Origin: Bradyrhizobium niftali
GTDB lineage: Bacteria; Pseudomonadota; Alphaproteobacteria; Rhizobiales; Xanthobacteraceae
NCBI RefSeq assembly: GCF_004571025.1
Contig: NZ_SPQT01000009.1
Location: forward strand, 182,175-246,174
DNA: 64,000 nt
Direction of reading: 5' to 3'
The first letter of the stretch is position 1; every line of letters starts with the position of its first letter. Of the stretch, positions 17,527 through 26,786 are shown in pieces. The notes below the pieces were generated by a model that was given only the letters and a program-made list of their open reading frames with translations, did not search any database and was not told the origin of the DNA. A program made the translations under genes and the position numbers.

Positions 17527-18747
17527 CTACGACGCCGCGCGCGAGGCGTCGGCGGACAGCCGCGCCAGCAACGACCTTGCCGTATCCGACGACGACAGCG
17601 AGTCCACGCTGACCACGGGATCGCTGCGCATCTCGTGCTTGCCGTTGGAGGTGTGCCGCATCACCGCGGAGAGGCGGCGAGCGATCATGTGGGCGGTGCG
17701 GAAGTCGGTCTCGGCGAAGACGACGATGACCGAGCCGTCCTTCTGCGCTGTGCCGAAGTCCATCTGCCGCATCAGGCGGCTCAGGATGCGTGCGGCATCG
17801 AGCTGGGCGCGGGGATTTGAGGGATCGAAGGCGAAGCGCGCCACCGACAGGCCGCCGCCGCGAGCAAGCGTCTGCTCGACAGCCTTGGAGAAGTCGCGGG
17901 CAAAGGCTTCCGTCGTGAGCAGGCCGCTGCGCGGATCGAGCCAGCCGCCGGCATCGATCGAGCGCAGCGTGCGGCTCAGTTGCGCTTCCAGCGCGTGCTG
18001 GCGGATCAGCGGCAGCGCGTTGGCGGCGACTTTCGCCGGCTCGCCCGGGATGAGCTCGAGATTGGGCAGGTCGTAGGTCTGAACGAGCTGGTGCGCGGTG
18101 ACGATCACGGGCAGGCTGCGGAAGCGGGTGTCCTCGGCCAGCACCGTGAGGAAGGCGTCGGTGACGCGCGCGGTAAAGCCTTCGGCGAGCACGACGCCGT
18201 CGATGTCGCGGGTGTTGAGATGCTTGGCCGCGGCCTCGATCGAGAGCGCGCCGATGACGCCGACGCGTTCGCCGAGAGCGACGGACAGTGCGGGATAGGC
18301 CGCGCCGCGGCCGATCAGGAGCACGGTGGCATCGCGCGACGGATCGCTCTGCGGCAGCGCGACCTTCACCTCCGGCAGCCGGCGCAGCACGGTGGCGTGA
18401 AGGGTGCGGACGCGCAGCGCGGCGCGGAGCCGCGCGCTCAGGCGGTCGGGATTGCCGCGCGAGGAGAAGGGCAGGGCGTTGTGCGGCAGCGCGCCCGCCG
18501 CATCCAGGGCCACGAAGGGAAGGTACGGCGACTGGTCGGCGATCTTCCTGGCGAGCAGCGCCAGATACGGCTCATACCCACTGTTCATTGCGGCCAGAAC
18601 CGCGGCCGGCTGCACCTGCTCGACCGCGCGCGCCGCGCTGGCCCAGTCGGTGTCGACCACGGGAAAGAGACGGGCCTCGTCCAGCGCCGCAACGAAGGCG
18701 GGGCGCTCGGCATTGGAAACAAAGAGGATCGGGCCCGCCTGGGACAT
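17527..18747 (-). CDS. Receiver-like protein with degenerate GGDEF-like C-terminus
   Basis: The 406-residue protein seems to hold two receiver-like or Rossmann-like N-terminal modules (about residues 1-110 and 135-240) and a C-terminal domain with the start of a GGDEF fold, DPRSGLLTTEAFARDF. The active loop is not GGDEF but KDGSVIVVF, so diguanylate cyclase activity is not expected. The aspartate pattern of a true phospho-receiver is also unclear. It is the last gene of a minus-strand trio with an adenylate-forming protein and a binding protein. A role in signalling or localisation is conjecture. Confidence 0.65.
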   Translation of the reverse strand: MSQAGPILFVSNAERPAFVAALDEARLFPVVDTDWASAARAVEQVQPAAVLAAMNSGYEPYLALLARKIADQSPYLPFVALDAAGALPHNALPFSSRGNPDRLSARLRAALRVRTLHATVLRRLPEVKVALPQSDPSRDATVLLIGRGAAYPALSVALGERVGVIGALSIEAAAKHLNTRDIDGVVLAEGFTARVTDAFLTVLAEDTRFRSLPVIVTAHQLVQTYDLPNLELIPGEPAKVAANALPLIRQHALEAQLSRTLRSIDAGGWLDPRSGLLTTEAFARDFSKAVEQTLARGGGLSVARFAFDPSNPRAQLDAARILSRLMRQMDFGTAQKDGSVIVVFAETDFRTAHMIARRLSAVMRHTSNGKHEMRSDPVVSVDSLSSSDTARSLLARLSADASRAAS

Positions 18748-18830
18748 CGCAAACTCGGATCACGCGACAGATGCTGCGCAATCTAGTTTGGCCGCCTTAA
18801 TGCAGCGTCAACGGTGGGTTGAAAATACGC

Positions 18831-20333
18831 CTAGGCCGCCCCGGAGCGGTCGCGAAAAGCCTCGACCATCAGGGGGTTAAGCCCGAGTTCGTTGAGCGCC
18901 TCGCGGGCGCGGGCGTTGTCCTGGGCCCGGCCCGCCAACCGGTGACCGGAGAGGCGGTCGGGCAGCGCGGTGAGCAGGGCGCCCTGGCCGAGCCGGCGCG
19001 CCCATTCCTGGAGGTCGTTGGAGAGGAAGCGGTAGCCGCCGACGGCCATGATGCCGGAGGGCGGCGCGGTGATGCAGATCGCACCGCTTGGACGATCGAG
19101 CCGCGCCGCATAGCCGGTGTCGACATAGTCGCGCGGCGGCTGCGCGATCAGCGTCTCGCCGACCGGCTGCGGCGGGGCGTAGGCCCCGATCGGCACCATC
19201 GCCCCGCGCAGGCCGAGCGTGCCCTTCGGTGTCAGCAGGATCTCGCCGGCGATGGATGAACCGGACTGTTCGCGCGGGGCGCCGTGCGGCCCCGGCATCA
19301 CCGCAACAGGCATGCCGTCCTCGCCGCGGCGGGCGCCGAACAATCCGGCCTCGCCGAACAGATAGACGTCGGTCAGCGGCGCATGCGGCGCGATCCAGGC
19401 ATCGCTTGCCGCCACCTGCTCCGGCGCGCGCCACAGGCCGATGACGTTGCGCAAGGTCGGCATCCGCGCCGCCAGGTCGGAATCGCCGAGCCGCAGCGCG
19501 AGCTGCGCGGGCGCGATCAGCACCTCGCATTCATGCTCGTTGATCTGCTGCTCCAGCACGTCGTTCTCGAAGGGATGATGCAGCGCCAGCGCACCGCCCG
19601 AGAGCAGCCACACCGCGAGCGAGGAGGCGAGGCCGGCGAACGACATCGGCGTGAACGCCGCCATCACGGTCGCGCCCTGCTTGATATCGGCCTCCAGCGA
19701 CATCGCGAGGCCACCGGCGATCAGGCTGAAATGCGGCCGCGGCACCGGGCGAAAACCTTCCGCCGTGACGTCGAAGGAGATCATCGCCGCCTTGCGGCCG
19801 TCCTGGATCACGGCACGCGTGGTGCCGGGCGGGCGGGCCAGCACCTCGTCGAGCGAGGCCATGCCCTCGGGCAGGTCGGTGCCGAAGCCGCAGACATGGC
19901 GGATCGAGAACGCCTCGGCCGCAGCGTGCATCGCGAGGTCGGCGTAGCTGACGCCGTCGACCTTGCTCATGGTGACGATGGCACGCGCCGCGGTGCGGTT
20001 GAGCGCTGCGGTCAGTTCCGCGTGGCGCCACAGCAGCGGCAGCACGGCGACGACGAGGCCGGCGCGATGGGCGGCGAGCACGGTCAGCACGAACTCGACC
20101 GTAGCAGGCAGCTGGATTGCGATGACGGAATTGGCCGGCAGGCCCGATTCGACGAAATAGGCCGACAGCGCCTCGATGGCGGTATCGGCCTCGGCATAGC
20201 TCATCCGCCGCGGCTGGTGCCCGGTCACGCGCGCCTTGTTGAGGGGGTCGAGCAGGGCGGTCGCGTGCGGCTGCCGCATCAGCGTGCGCTGGAACAGCGT
20301 GTCGAGCGTCGGCGATACGGCTGGCTGGTTCAC
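18831..20333 (-). CDS. Adenylate-forming (acyl-CoA synthetase-like) protein with degenerate motifs
   Basis: This protein of about 500 residues follows the class I adenylate-forming fold from the N-terminal MSYAEADTAIEALSAY through the C-terminal half. The phosphate-binding loop, normally TSGTTGxPK, reads SFDVTAEGFRPVPR; the A5 motif is FGEAGLFG; the TGD motif is DTGYAARL; and the terminal lysine motif (PxTxxGK) is not found. Catalysis is therefore doubtful, or the chemistry differs. The start is GTG at 20333, four bases after the upstream stop, or GTG at 20360 overlapping it. Both are consistent with tight coupling to the binding-protein gene. Confidence 0.75.
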   Translation of the reverse strand: MNQPAVSPTLDTLFQRTLMRQPHATALLDPLNKARVTGHQPRRMSYAEADTAIEALSAYFVESGLPANSVIAIQLPATVEFVLTVLAAHRAGLVVAVLPLLWRHAELTAALNRTAARAIVTMSKVDGVSYADLAMHAAAEAFSIRHVCGFGTDLPEGMASLDEVLARPPGTTRAVIQDGRKAAMISFDVTAEGFRPVPRPHFSLIAGGLAMSLEADIKQGATVMAAFTPMSFAGLASSLAVWLLSGGALALHHPFENDVLEQQINEHECEVLIAPAQLALRLGDSDLAARMPTLRNVIGLWRAPEQVAASDAWIAPHAPLTDVYLFGEAGLFGARRGEDGMPVAVMPGPHGAPREQSGSSIAGEILLTPKGTLGLRGAMVPIGAYAPPQPVGETLIAQPPRDYVDTGYAARLDRPSGAICITAPPSGIMAVGGYRFLSNDLQEWARRLGQGALLTALPDRLSGHRLAGRAQDNARAREALNELGLNPLMVEAFRDRSGAA

Positions 20334-20337
20334 GGCG

Positions 20338-22188
20338 TCACTTCGCTTGACTGGGCTCACCCTTCGACCACCAGGTCTCCGGCAGGTAGCCGGACAGCGC
20401 GATGGCCTTCGGCCGTTCTATCCGATTCCAGCGCGCGATCCATTGCTCGGATACGTTAAACAGGGGGATTGTGTAGAAGCCCGCGATCAGGGCGCGGTCG
20501 AGCGCGCGCACCGCCGAGACGAAGGCCGTATGTTCACGGGCCTCCAGCAGGGCGCCGATCATGGCATCGACAGCCGGATCCCTGGCGCCCATGTAGTTGC
20601 GGGTGCCGGGATTGTCGGCGGCAGCGCTGCCCCAATAGAAATACTGCTCGTTGCCGGGCGACAGCGACTGGTCCCAGCGGTTCTGGATCATGTCGAACTC
20701 GTAAGCGAGCCGGCGCTGGTCGAATTGCACGGGATCGACCGACCGTACCCTCGGCTCGATGCCGGCACGCTTGAGGTCGCGCTGGAAGGCGAGCGCGATG
20801 CGTTCCTGGTCGCGGGTCGTGACCAGGATCTCGAACGTGAAGGGCACCCTGGTCGTGCGGTTGCGCAGGACGGTGCCGTCGAGATCGTAGCCGGCGTCCG
20901 ACAACAGTTTCAGCGCGGCGCGCAGCGTGGTCCGGTCGCGCCCGGAGCCGTCGGTCACCGGCAGGCGGTAGGTGCCGTCCATGACATCGGGTGGAATTTG
21001 TGCGGCGAACGGCTTGAGCAGCTCGCGCTCGCGCGCGTCGGCCGGCTTGCCATAGGTCGACAGCTCCGAGCCGGCGAAATAGCCGGCGACGCGGGAATAG
21101 AGCGAGAAGAAGTAGTTGCGGTTGACCAGCTCGAAATCGAACAGCAGCGTCAGTGCCTGGCGCACGCGGATGTCGGCGAACATCGCACGGCGGGTGTTGA
21201 AGACCAGGAATTCCGAGGGCTGCGGCACGCCGGGCTTGACCGTGTCGCGGATCACCTCGCCGCTTCTGACGGCCGGAAAATCGTAGCCGTCGTGCCAGCG
21301 CAGCGGCTCGTTCTCGACGCGGAAATCGTAGAGGCCACGCTTGAAGGCCTCGAACTGGCCGTTGGCCTCACGGAAATAGTCGAGCCTGATCTCGTCGAAA
21401 TTGTACAGGCCGCGATTGACGGCGAGGTCGCGGCCCCAATAGTCGGGATTGCGCATGAGCGTCACGCTGGCGCCGGGCTTCACCGCGGCGACCCGATACG
21501 GGCCCGAGCCGACCGGCCCCGTCAGCGTCGTCTCCTCGAAGGTCGCGACATCGACCGCGTGCTTCGGCAGGATCGGCATCAGGCCGAGGATCAGCGGCAG
21601 TTCCCGGTCATTGGCGCCGGCTAGGTCGAAGCGGACGGTGAGGGGATCGGGCGCCTCGGCCCTGGCAACCTTGGCATAGTACTGCCGAAGGTTCGGGCGG
21701 CCGTGGTCGCGCAAAAGCTGCCAGGAGAACAGCACGTCCTCGGCGAGTACCGGCTTGCCGTCGGAGAAGCGGGCGCGCGGATCGAGGCGGAACGTGACAT
21801 AGCTCCGCGCATCGTCGGTCTCGACCGATTTGGCGAGCAGGCCATAGAGCGTGAACGGTTCATCCTGGCCGCGCGCAAGCAGGCTTTCCACCACGTAGCT
21901 GCGCATCTGCTGCACGGCCAGTCCCTTCACGATGAAGGGATTGAGGCTGTCGAAGGTGCCGAGCATGCCCCAGGTCAGCCGGCCGCCTTTGGGGGCATCG
22001 GGATTGGCGTAGGGCATGTGGGTGAAACCGGCGGGCATCGCCGGCTTGCCATGCATGGCGATGGCATGGGCCTCCTCGGCCCGCGCGCTTGCCGGCAGCC
22101 CGGCGGCGAGGACCATAACGAGGACCGAGGCGAGGATGATGCAATGGCGGATGCCGGGGCCCTCGAGCAGGCGCTGGAACATGAACAT
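20338..22188 (-). CDS. Extracellular solute-binding protein, family 5 (oligopeptide/microcin C type, YejA-like)
   Basis: The 616-residue periplasmic binding protein has a signal peptide (CIILASVLVMVLAAGLPASARA) and the SBP_bac_5 pattern, including FRLDPRARFSDGKPVLAEDV, GSGPYRVAAVKPGASVTL and NPDYWGRDL. It resembles YejA, which binds peptide-like substrates for an ABC importer. No permease or ATPase gene accompanies it. Instead it heads a unit with the adenylate-forming and GGDEF-like genes. The start at 22188 is chosen for the signal peptide. It diverges from the IalB gene with about 260 bases between. Confidence 0.88.
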   Translation of the reverse strand: MFMFQRLLEGPGIRHCIILASVLVMVLAAGLPASARAEEAHAIAMHGKPAMPAGFTHMPYANPDAPKGGRLTWGMLGTFDSLNPFIVKGLAVQQMRSYVVESLLARGQDEPFTLYGLLAKSVETDDARSYVTFRLDPRARFSDGKPVLAEDVLFSWQLLRDHGRPNLRQYYAKVARAEAPDPLTVRFDLAGANDRELPLILGLMPILPKHAVDVATFEETTLTGPVGSGPYRVAAVKPGASVTLMRNPDYWGRDLAVNRGLYNFDEIRLDYFREANGQFEAFKRGLYDFRVENEPLRWHDGYDFPAVRSGEVIRDTVKPGVPQPSEFLVFNTRRAMFADIRVRQALTLLFDFELVNRNYFFSLYSRVAGYFAGSELSTYGKPADARERELLKPFAAQIPPDVMDGTYRLPVTDGSGRDRTTLRAALKLLSDAGYDLDGTVLRNRTTRVPFTFEILVTTRDQERIALAFQRDLKRAGIEPRVRSVDPVQFDQRRLAYEFDMIQNRWDQSLSPGNEQYFYWGSAAADNPGTRNYMGARDPAVDAMIGALLEAREHTAFVSAVRALDRALIAGFYTIPLFNVSEQWIARWNRIERPKAIALSGYLPETWWSKGEPSQAK

Positions 22189-22448
22189 CGGCACACGTTG
22201 ATTCGAGGACCGGCGGACCTGAATCCTATCACAGGGAATTTGGTGGGGCGCTGGCGCCAGGGCGGCCAAAGACGGTTGTCGGCATTGATCTTTTCGTCGG
22301 CCACGTTAAGAAGGCGGGCAATCGCGCAAGAGCGTCGAGCCCGTCACTTATCCGCCTCAATTGACGGGGAGAGAGCCGCGCCCAAGGCGGCCAGGTTCGG
22401 CGCTTCGGAGCGGTTCGGGCACTTCCCGTTCAGAAAGGGTTTTCCGCA

Positions 22449-23270
22449 ATGAATTTACGTTACTTGGCCGCGTCCGTCCGGCCGCGCGGGCGACTTCTCG
22501 CCTTGTTGACGGCGACGGTGTTGGCCGTCCCGTTTGCCGCCGAGGCCCAGACCCCGACGCCGGCCCCCGGCGCGCCCAAGGCGGCAGCTCCGGCCCCGAA
22601 GGCCGCTCCGCCGAAGGCTGCCCCCAAGGCTCCCGCGCCGGCGGCGTCGCCGCAGGCCCAGCAGGCCCCGGCGCCGGGCGCCCCGCAGCAGGGCGCAGCC
22701 CAGCCGGCCGATCAGCAGATCCAGCTGATCTACGCCCCCTGGACCAAGTTCTGCCTCAAGGGCCAGGACGCCAACGCCAAGCAGGTCTGCTTCACCGGCA
22801 AGGACGGTCGCATCGAGTCGGGCCAGCCGGTCATCGCCGCCGTGATCATCGAGCCGGAAGGCGAACCGAAGAAGATCCTGCGCGTGACGCTGCCGCTCGG
22901 CATGCAGCTCGTGCACGGCACCCGCATCATCGTGGACAGCAACGCGCCGCTGCAGAGCCCGTACGTGATCTGCTTCCAGAACGGCTGCATGTCGGACTAC
23001 GAGGCCACGCCCGAGCTCATCGCCAACATGAAGAAGGGCCAGAATCTCGTCGTCCAGGCGATCAACGCCAACGGCGCGCCGCTGACCCTGCCGCTGCCGC
23101 TCGCCGGCGAATTCCAGAAGGCCTATGACGGTCCGCCGACCGATCCGAAGGTGTTCGAGGAGACCCAGAAGAAGCTCCAGGAAGAGCTTCAGAAGAAGGC
23201 CGACGAGCAGCGCAAGAAGCTCGAGCAGAGCGGCGCTGCGCCCGGTGCGGCTCCGGCCGGCCAGAAATAA
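22449..23270 (+). CDS. Invasion-associated locus B (IalB) family protein
   Basis: The 273-residue secreted protein has a signal peptide, then a low-complexity Pro/Ala/Lys linker (about residues 35-90), then the IalB domain. Four cysteines mark the domain: FCLKG, QVCFTG, VICFQ and NGCMS. The end is a charged coiled coil (EETQKKLQEELQKKADEQ) before an Ala/Pro tail. IalB proteins are periplasmic or outer-membrane linked and were named in Bartonella; in soil bacteria their role is unknown. A bidirectional terminator separates it from hspQ. Confidence 0.9.
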   Translation: MNLRYLAASVRPRGRLLALLTATVLAVPFAAEAQTPTPAPGAPKAAAPAPKAAPPKAAPKAPAPAASPQAQQAPAPGAPQQGAAQPADQQIQLIYAPWTKFCLKGQDANAKQVCFTGKDGRIESGQPVIAAVIIEPEGEPKKILRVTLPLGMQLVHGTRIIVDSNAPLQSPYVICFQNGCMSDYEATPELIANMKKGQNLVVQAINANGAPLTLPLPLAGEFQKAYDGPPTDPKVFEETQKKLQEELQKKADEQRKKLEQSGAAPGAAPAGQK

Positions 23271-23292
23271 TCGGGACCAGATCCCCGACATG

Positions 23293-23322
23293 AAAAAGGC
23301 GCTCACGTCGAGCGCCTTTTTT
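23293..23322. terminator. Bidirectional intrinsic terminator
   Basis: A perfect 12-bp stem has A5 on one side and T6 on the other (GGCGCTC at 23298-23304, GAGCGCC at 23310-23316). It lies between the convergent ialB-like and hspQ genes and can serve both. Confidence 0.9.
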
Positions 23323-23347
23323 ATTGGCCGCATGCCGGCGGCTCGAC

Positions 23348-23680
23348 TCAGTTCAGCGACGGATTGCGCGGACGATAGCCGCCGCCCTTGTCCTTGATGA
23401 AGATCTCGGCGACCTGCGAGTGCCGGATCGGCTCGCCCGACTCGTCGGGCAACAGATTCTGCTCGGACACATAGGCGACGTATTCCGATTCCGCGTTCTC
23501 CGCGAGCAGATGGTAGAACGGCTGATCCTTGTGGGGCCGCACCTCCTCGGGGATCGACAGCCACCACTCCTCGGTGTTGTTGAATTCCGGATCGATGTCG
23601 AAAATCACGCCCCGGAACGAGAAGATCCGGTGGCGAACGACCTGTCCGATCTGGAATTTCGCGGTCCGCGCTTTAATCAT
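23348..23680 (-). CDS. hspQ: Heat shock protein HspQ
   Basis: The 110-residue protein matches the HspQ/YccV hemimethylated-DNA-binding domain family: FQIGQVVRHRIFSFRGVIFD, then PFYHLLAEN, YVAYVSEQNLL and HSQVAEIF. In enterobacteria HspQ is a specificity factor for Lon and binds hemimethylated DNA. The length is usual for the family. It is divergent to an AEC transporter gene, with about 100 bases for the promoters. Confidence 0.93.
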   Translation of the reverse strand: MIKARTAKFQIGQVVRHRIFSFRGVIFDIDPEFNNTEEWWLSIPEEVRPHKDQPFYHLLAENAESEYVAYVSEQNLLPDESGEPIRHSQVAEIFIKDKGGGYRPRNPSLN

Positions 23681-23786
23681 TCACCGTCGATAGACCAGGA
23701 TTGTGGCCGATGCTAGTGGCCTCACCTGGAATTAATGCTCGCCTAGGGGGCGGATAGCCCTCAAGTCTTCAGAAAAAACCTTAGAA

Positions 23787-24740
23787 ATGGCCGATATCCT
23801 CAATCTGGCATTACCTTATTTCGGCTTGATCTTCGTCGGATTTGCCTGCGGCAAGGTCAAGGCGCTGCCGGAAACGGGCCTGGCCTGGATGAACTTTTTC
23901 CTGCTCTACGTGTCGCTGCCGGCGCTGCTGTTCGCGATCATGTCGAAGACCCCGTTTGCGGAGCTGAACAACCCGCCGTTCCTGGTGGCGACCACGCTGT
24001 CGACGGTTACGGCGTTCGCGCTGGCGCTGGTCGTCGGCAAGGTTCTCGGCCGCCTGACGCTGCGCGAGGCGACGCTGGCAGGGCTCTCCGGCGGTTACGG
24101 CAATATCGGCTATATGGGGCCGGGGCTGGCGCTCGCCGTGCTCGGGACGAAGGCGTCGGCGCCGACCGCGCTGATCTTCTGCTGCGACAGCATCTTCCTG
24201 TTCACGATCGTGCCGCTCCTGATCGAACTCTCCGACCGCGATCATCCCTCGATCGTGCACGCCTTCGGCGTGGTGCTGAAGCAGATCGTGCTCAACCCGC
24301 TGATCATGTCGGCCTGTTTTGGCGCGGCGGTGGCAGCGCTGCATATCGAGCTGCCGGTCGCGCTCGACCGCACCATCACCTTCCTCCAGAACGCCGCCGC
24401 CCCGACCGCGCTGTTCGTGCTCGGCGTGACCGTGGCGCTCCGCCCGTTCGACCGGGTGCCGTGGGAGGTGCCGGGCGTGATCGTGGTGAAGCTCCTGATC
24501 CATCCGCTCGCAGCGTTCGGCCTGATGCTGGCGTTCGGCCCGTTCGCGCAGCCTTGGGCCGCGACCGCCGTGCTAATGGCCTCGCTGCCGCCGGCGCTGA
24601 ACGTGTTCGTGATCGCCCGGCAGAACGGGGCCTGGATCGAATCTGCCTCCGTCGCGGTGCTGCTCGGGACCTTTGCATCCGTGGTCACTCTGACCAGCGT
24701 GATGTGGGCGATCCAGACCGGCCGGCTGGCGTTTCCGTGA
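23787..24740 (+). CDS. AEC-family transporter (auxin efflux carrier type)
   Basis: The 317-residue inner-membrane protein has about ten hydrophobic segments in two repeats, as in the AEC/PIN-like permeases. Family features include LPYFGLIFVGFACGK at the N-terminus, GGYGNIGYMGPGLAL in the middle and ASLPPALNVFVIARQ in the second half. Bacterial members export or take up small carboxylates such as malate, or amino-acid derivatives; the substrate here is unknown. The gene stands alone and converges on the UbiH-like gene. Confidence 0.9.
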   Translation: MADILNLALPYFGLIFVGFACGKVKALPETGLAWMNFFLLYVSLPALLFAIMSKTPFAELNNPPFLVATTLSTVTAFALALVVGKVLGRLTLREATLAGLSGGYGNIGYMGPGLALAVLGTKASAPTALIFCCDSIFLFTIVPLLIELSDRDHPSIVHAFGVVLKQIVLNPLIMSACFGAAVAALHIELPVALDRTITFLQNAAAPTALFVLGVTVALRPFDRVPWEVPGVIVVKLLIHPLAAFGLMLAFGPFAQPWAATAVLMASLPPALNVFVIARQNGAWIESASVAVLLGTFASVVTLTSVMWAIQTGRLAFP

Positions 24741-24746
24741 GAGGCG

Positions 24747-25931
24747 TTACCTTCGCCAGGTCGGCGTCAACCCCTCCCGCATGGCGAAGCGCCGGAGCGG
24801 GCCGATGGCGCCGAGCAGGTGCATGCCGACGGCGCGGACCGGCTGGAGCGGCAGGAAATCGTTGAGCAAGGAGCGGTTGGCGATGTCGATCGCGAAGGTC
24901 CGGCTCAGGATGTCCGGGCGCCGCGCCCGGTCGTAGCGCTGGAGCACGTCGGCTGCGCCGGGGTCCTGGCCTGATGAGATGGCTTCGCCCGCGAGCCTGG
25001 CAATATCGGCGGCATCGCGCAGGCCAAGGTTGAGGCCCTGGGCGCCGATCGGGGGAACGACATGGGCGGCCTCGCCGACCAGTGCGATACGGTCGCGGCC
25101 GAACGATTTGGGACGTTCGATCGCCAGCGGGAACAGGTTGCGCCCGGGCTCGACAATCATGCGTCCCAAAATGGAGTGCGACTGCTTCTCGATCGCGGCG
25201 GACAGCTCCTCGTCGCTTAAGCCGCGGAGCCGCTCGGCTTCCGCCGGAGCTGCGACCCAGACGATGCTGGAGCGGTTGCCGGGCAGGGGCACGAACACGC
25301 AGGGCCCGTGCGGCGTGTGGAACTCGGTCGAGACATTGCGATGCGGCCGCGCATGGCCGACGTTGAAGGTGAGCGCCGTCTGCGTCAGCTCGCGCCGCGT
25401 CACCTCGATGCCGGCGGCCTCCCGGCACAGCGAATGCCGGCCGTCGGCGCCGACCACGAGCCGGGCCGTGAGGAATTGCGCGGAGGCCGTGCGGATCGCG
25501 ACATCGTCGGCTTCGACGACGATGCTTTCGGCCTCGTCGTCGAAACGGACGACCCCGGGCAGCTCGGCCGCGCGCGCCTCCAGCGCCAGCATCAGCGAGC
25601 GGTTGTCGATGTTGTAGCCGAAGGCGTCGAGCGCGATCTCGTGACAGGAGAAGCGGACCTCCGGCGCCCGGAACAGCCGGCCGGTGTCGTCGACGAGGCG
25701 CATGACTTCGAGCGCGGCCGCCTTGTCCTTGCAGCGCGGCCAGATGTCGAGGCTCTCCAGGAGCTCGATCGAGGCACCGAGCAGCGCGGTGGTGCGATTG
25801 TCGGCATAGGGCACGCGGCGCGCCACCAGTGCGGTCCGTGCACCCGCCTGCGCAAGCGCGACGGCCGCGCTAAGGCCCGCCGGTCCGCCGCCGATCACGG
25901 CTGCGTCAAAGAGTGTCGATGCGTCTGTCAT
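24747..25931 (-). CDS. UbiH/UbiF-family FAD-dependent hydroxylase
   Basis: This 394-residue flavoprotein monooxygenase is likely to act in ubiquinone ring hydroxylation. Visible motifs are the FAD dinucleotide fold AVIGGGPAGLSAAVALA at about residues 11-27, the second motif VVGADGRHS, and GEAAHVVPPIGAQGLNLGLRDA, where the GD-type motif binds the FAD ribose. The length is usual for the family. Which ring position it hydroxylates cannot be told. It converges on the AEC gene (6 bases apart) and is divergent to pcs. Confidence 0.9.
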   Translation of the reverse strand: MTDASTLFDAAVIGGGPAGLSAAVALAQAGARTALVARRVPYADNRTTALLGASIELLESLDIWPRCKDKAAALEVMRLVDDTGRLFRAPEVRFSCHEIALDAFGYNIDNRSLMLALEARAAELPGVVRFDDEAESIVVEADDVAIRTASAQFLTARLVVGADGRHSLCREAAGIEVTRRELTQTALTFNVGHARPHRNVSTEFHTPHGPCVFVPLPGNRSSIVWVAAPAEAERLRGLSDEELSAAIEKQSHSILGRMIVEPGRNLFPLAIERPKSFGRDRIALVGEAAHVVPPIGAQGLNLGLRDAADIARLAGEAISSGQDPGAADVLQRYDRARRPDILSRTFAIDIANRSLLNDFLPLQPVRAVGMHLLGAIGPLRRFAMREGLTPTWRR

Positions 25932-26060
25932 GGAACGACATTTGACACGCCCCGCGGCAAATTCAAGCCCACCTATTTTTCCCTGATTTTATGGCGAATT
26001 GTGCGACCGGGCGCCGCAATGGCTTATGTGCAAACCGGTCTCATTCTGATAGCAGAAGCC

Positions 26061-26786
26061 ATGGATACCCAGCAGGATTCCCTGAAGCCGAAACCGGCGA
26101 TCCGCGCCGCGGCCTTCTCGGTGCACATTTTCACCGCCTTCGGCGCGGCCATCGCGCTGCTGGCGATGCTCGAGGCCGTGCGCGAGCACTGGGCGGCGAT
26201 GTTTCAATGGCTGGGCGTCGCGCTGATCATCGACGCGATCGACGGTCCGATCGCGCGCCGGCTCGACGTCAAGAACGTGCAGCCGAACTGGTCGGGCGAT
26301 GTGCTCGATCTCGTGGTCGACTTCGTCACCTATGTGTTCGTGCCGGCCTACGCGATCGTGGCGAGCGGGCTGCTGCTGCCGATCGCGGCTCCCTTGCTCG
26401 GCGTCGCCATCATCGTCACCAGCGCATTATATTTCGCCGATCTGCGCATGAAGGCCGACGACAATCATTTCCGCGGCTTCCCGGCGCTGTGGAATGCGGC
26501 CGCGTTCTACCTGTTCCTGCTGCACTGGCCGCCGCTGTGGTCGACGCTGCTGGTCGCGGCACTCGTGGTGCTGACCTTCGTGCCGTTCCACGTGCTGCAT
26601 CCGGTCCGCGTCGTGCGGCTGCGCTGGCTGACCATGTCGCTGATCGCGATCTGGGCGGTGCTCTCCCTCTACACGCTGGACATGGACTTTCGCGTCGGTC
26701 CCGGTGTGACGCTCGCGCTGTGCGCCATCGCGCTCTGGATCAGCTTCAGCGACGCATTGATTCGCTTCGCAAGATCCTTCGCATGA
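26061..26786 (+). CDS. pcs: Phosphatidylcholine synthase (Pcs)
   Basis: The 241-residue integral membrane protein condenses choline with CDP-diacylglycerol to give phosphatidylcholine in one step, a pathway typical of rhizobia and other host-associated bacteria. The CDP-alcohol phosphotransferase motif of the Pcs type, DGx2ARx12Gx3Dx3D, is intact at about residues 66-91, from DGPIAR to GDVLDLVVD. Several hydrophobic segments follow. The ATG at 26061 gives a usual N-terminus; an ATG at 26019 is an alternative. Its TGA overlaps the ATG of the terC-like gene. Confidence 0.94.
   Translation: MDTQQDSLKPKPAIRAAAFSVHIFTAFGAAIALLAMLEAVREHWAAMFQWLGVALIIDAIDGPIARRLDVKNVQPNWSGDVLDLVVDFVTYVFVPAYAIVASGLLLPIAAPLLGVAIIVTSALYFADLRMKADDNHFRGFPALWNAAAFYLFLLHWPPLWSTLLVAALVVLTFVPFHVLHPVRVVRLRWLTMSLIAIWAVLSLYTLDMDFRVGPGVTLALCAIALWISFSDALIRFARSFA

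Noticed and set aside
17527..18747. Active diguanylate cyclase
   Set aside because: The GGDEF loop is replaced by KDGSVIVVF, so cyclase activity is not expected.
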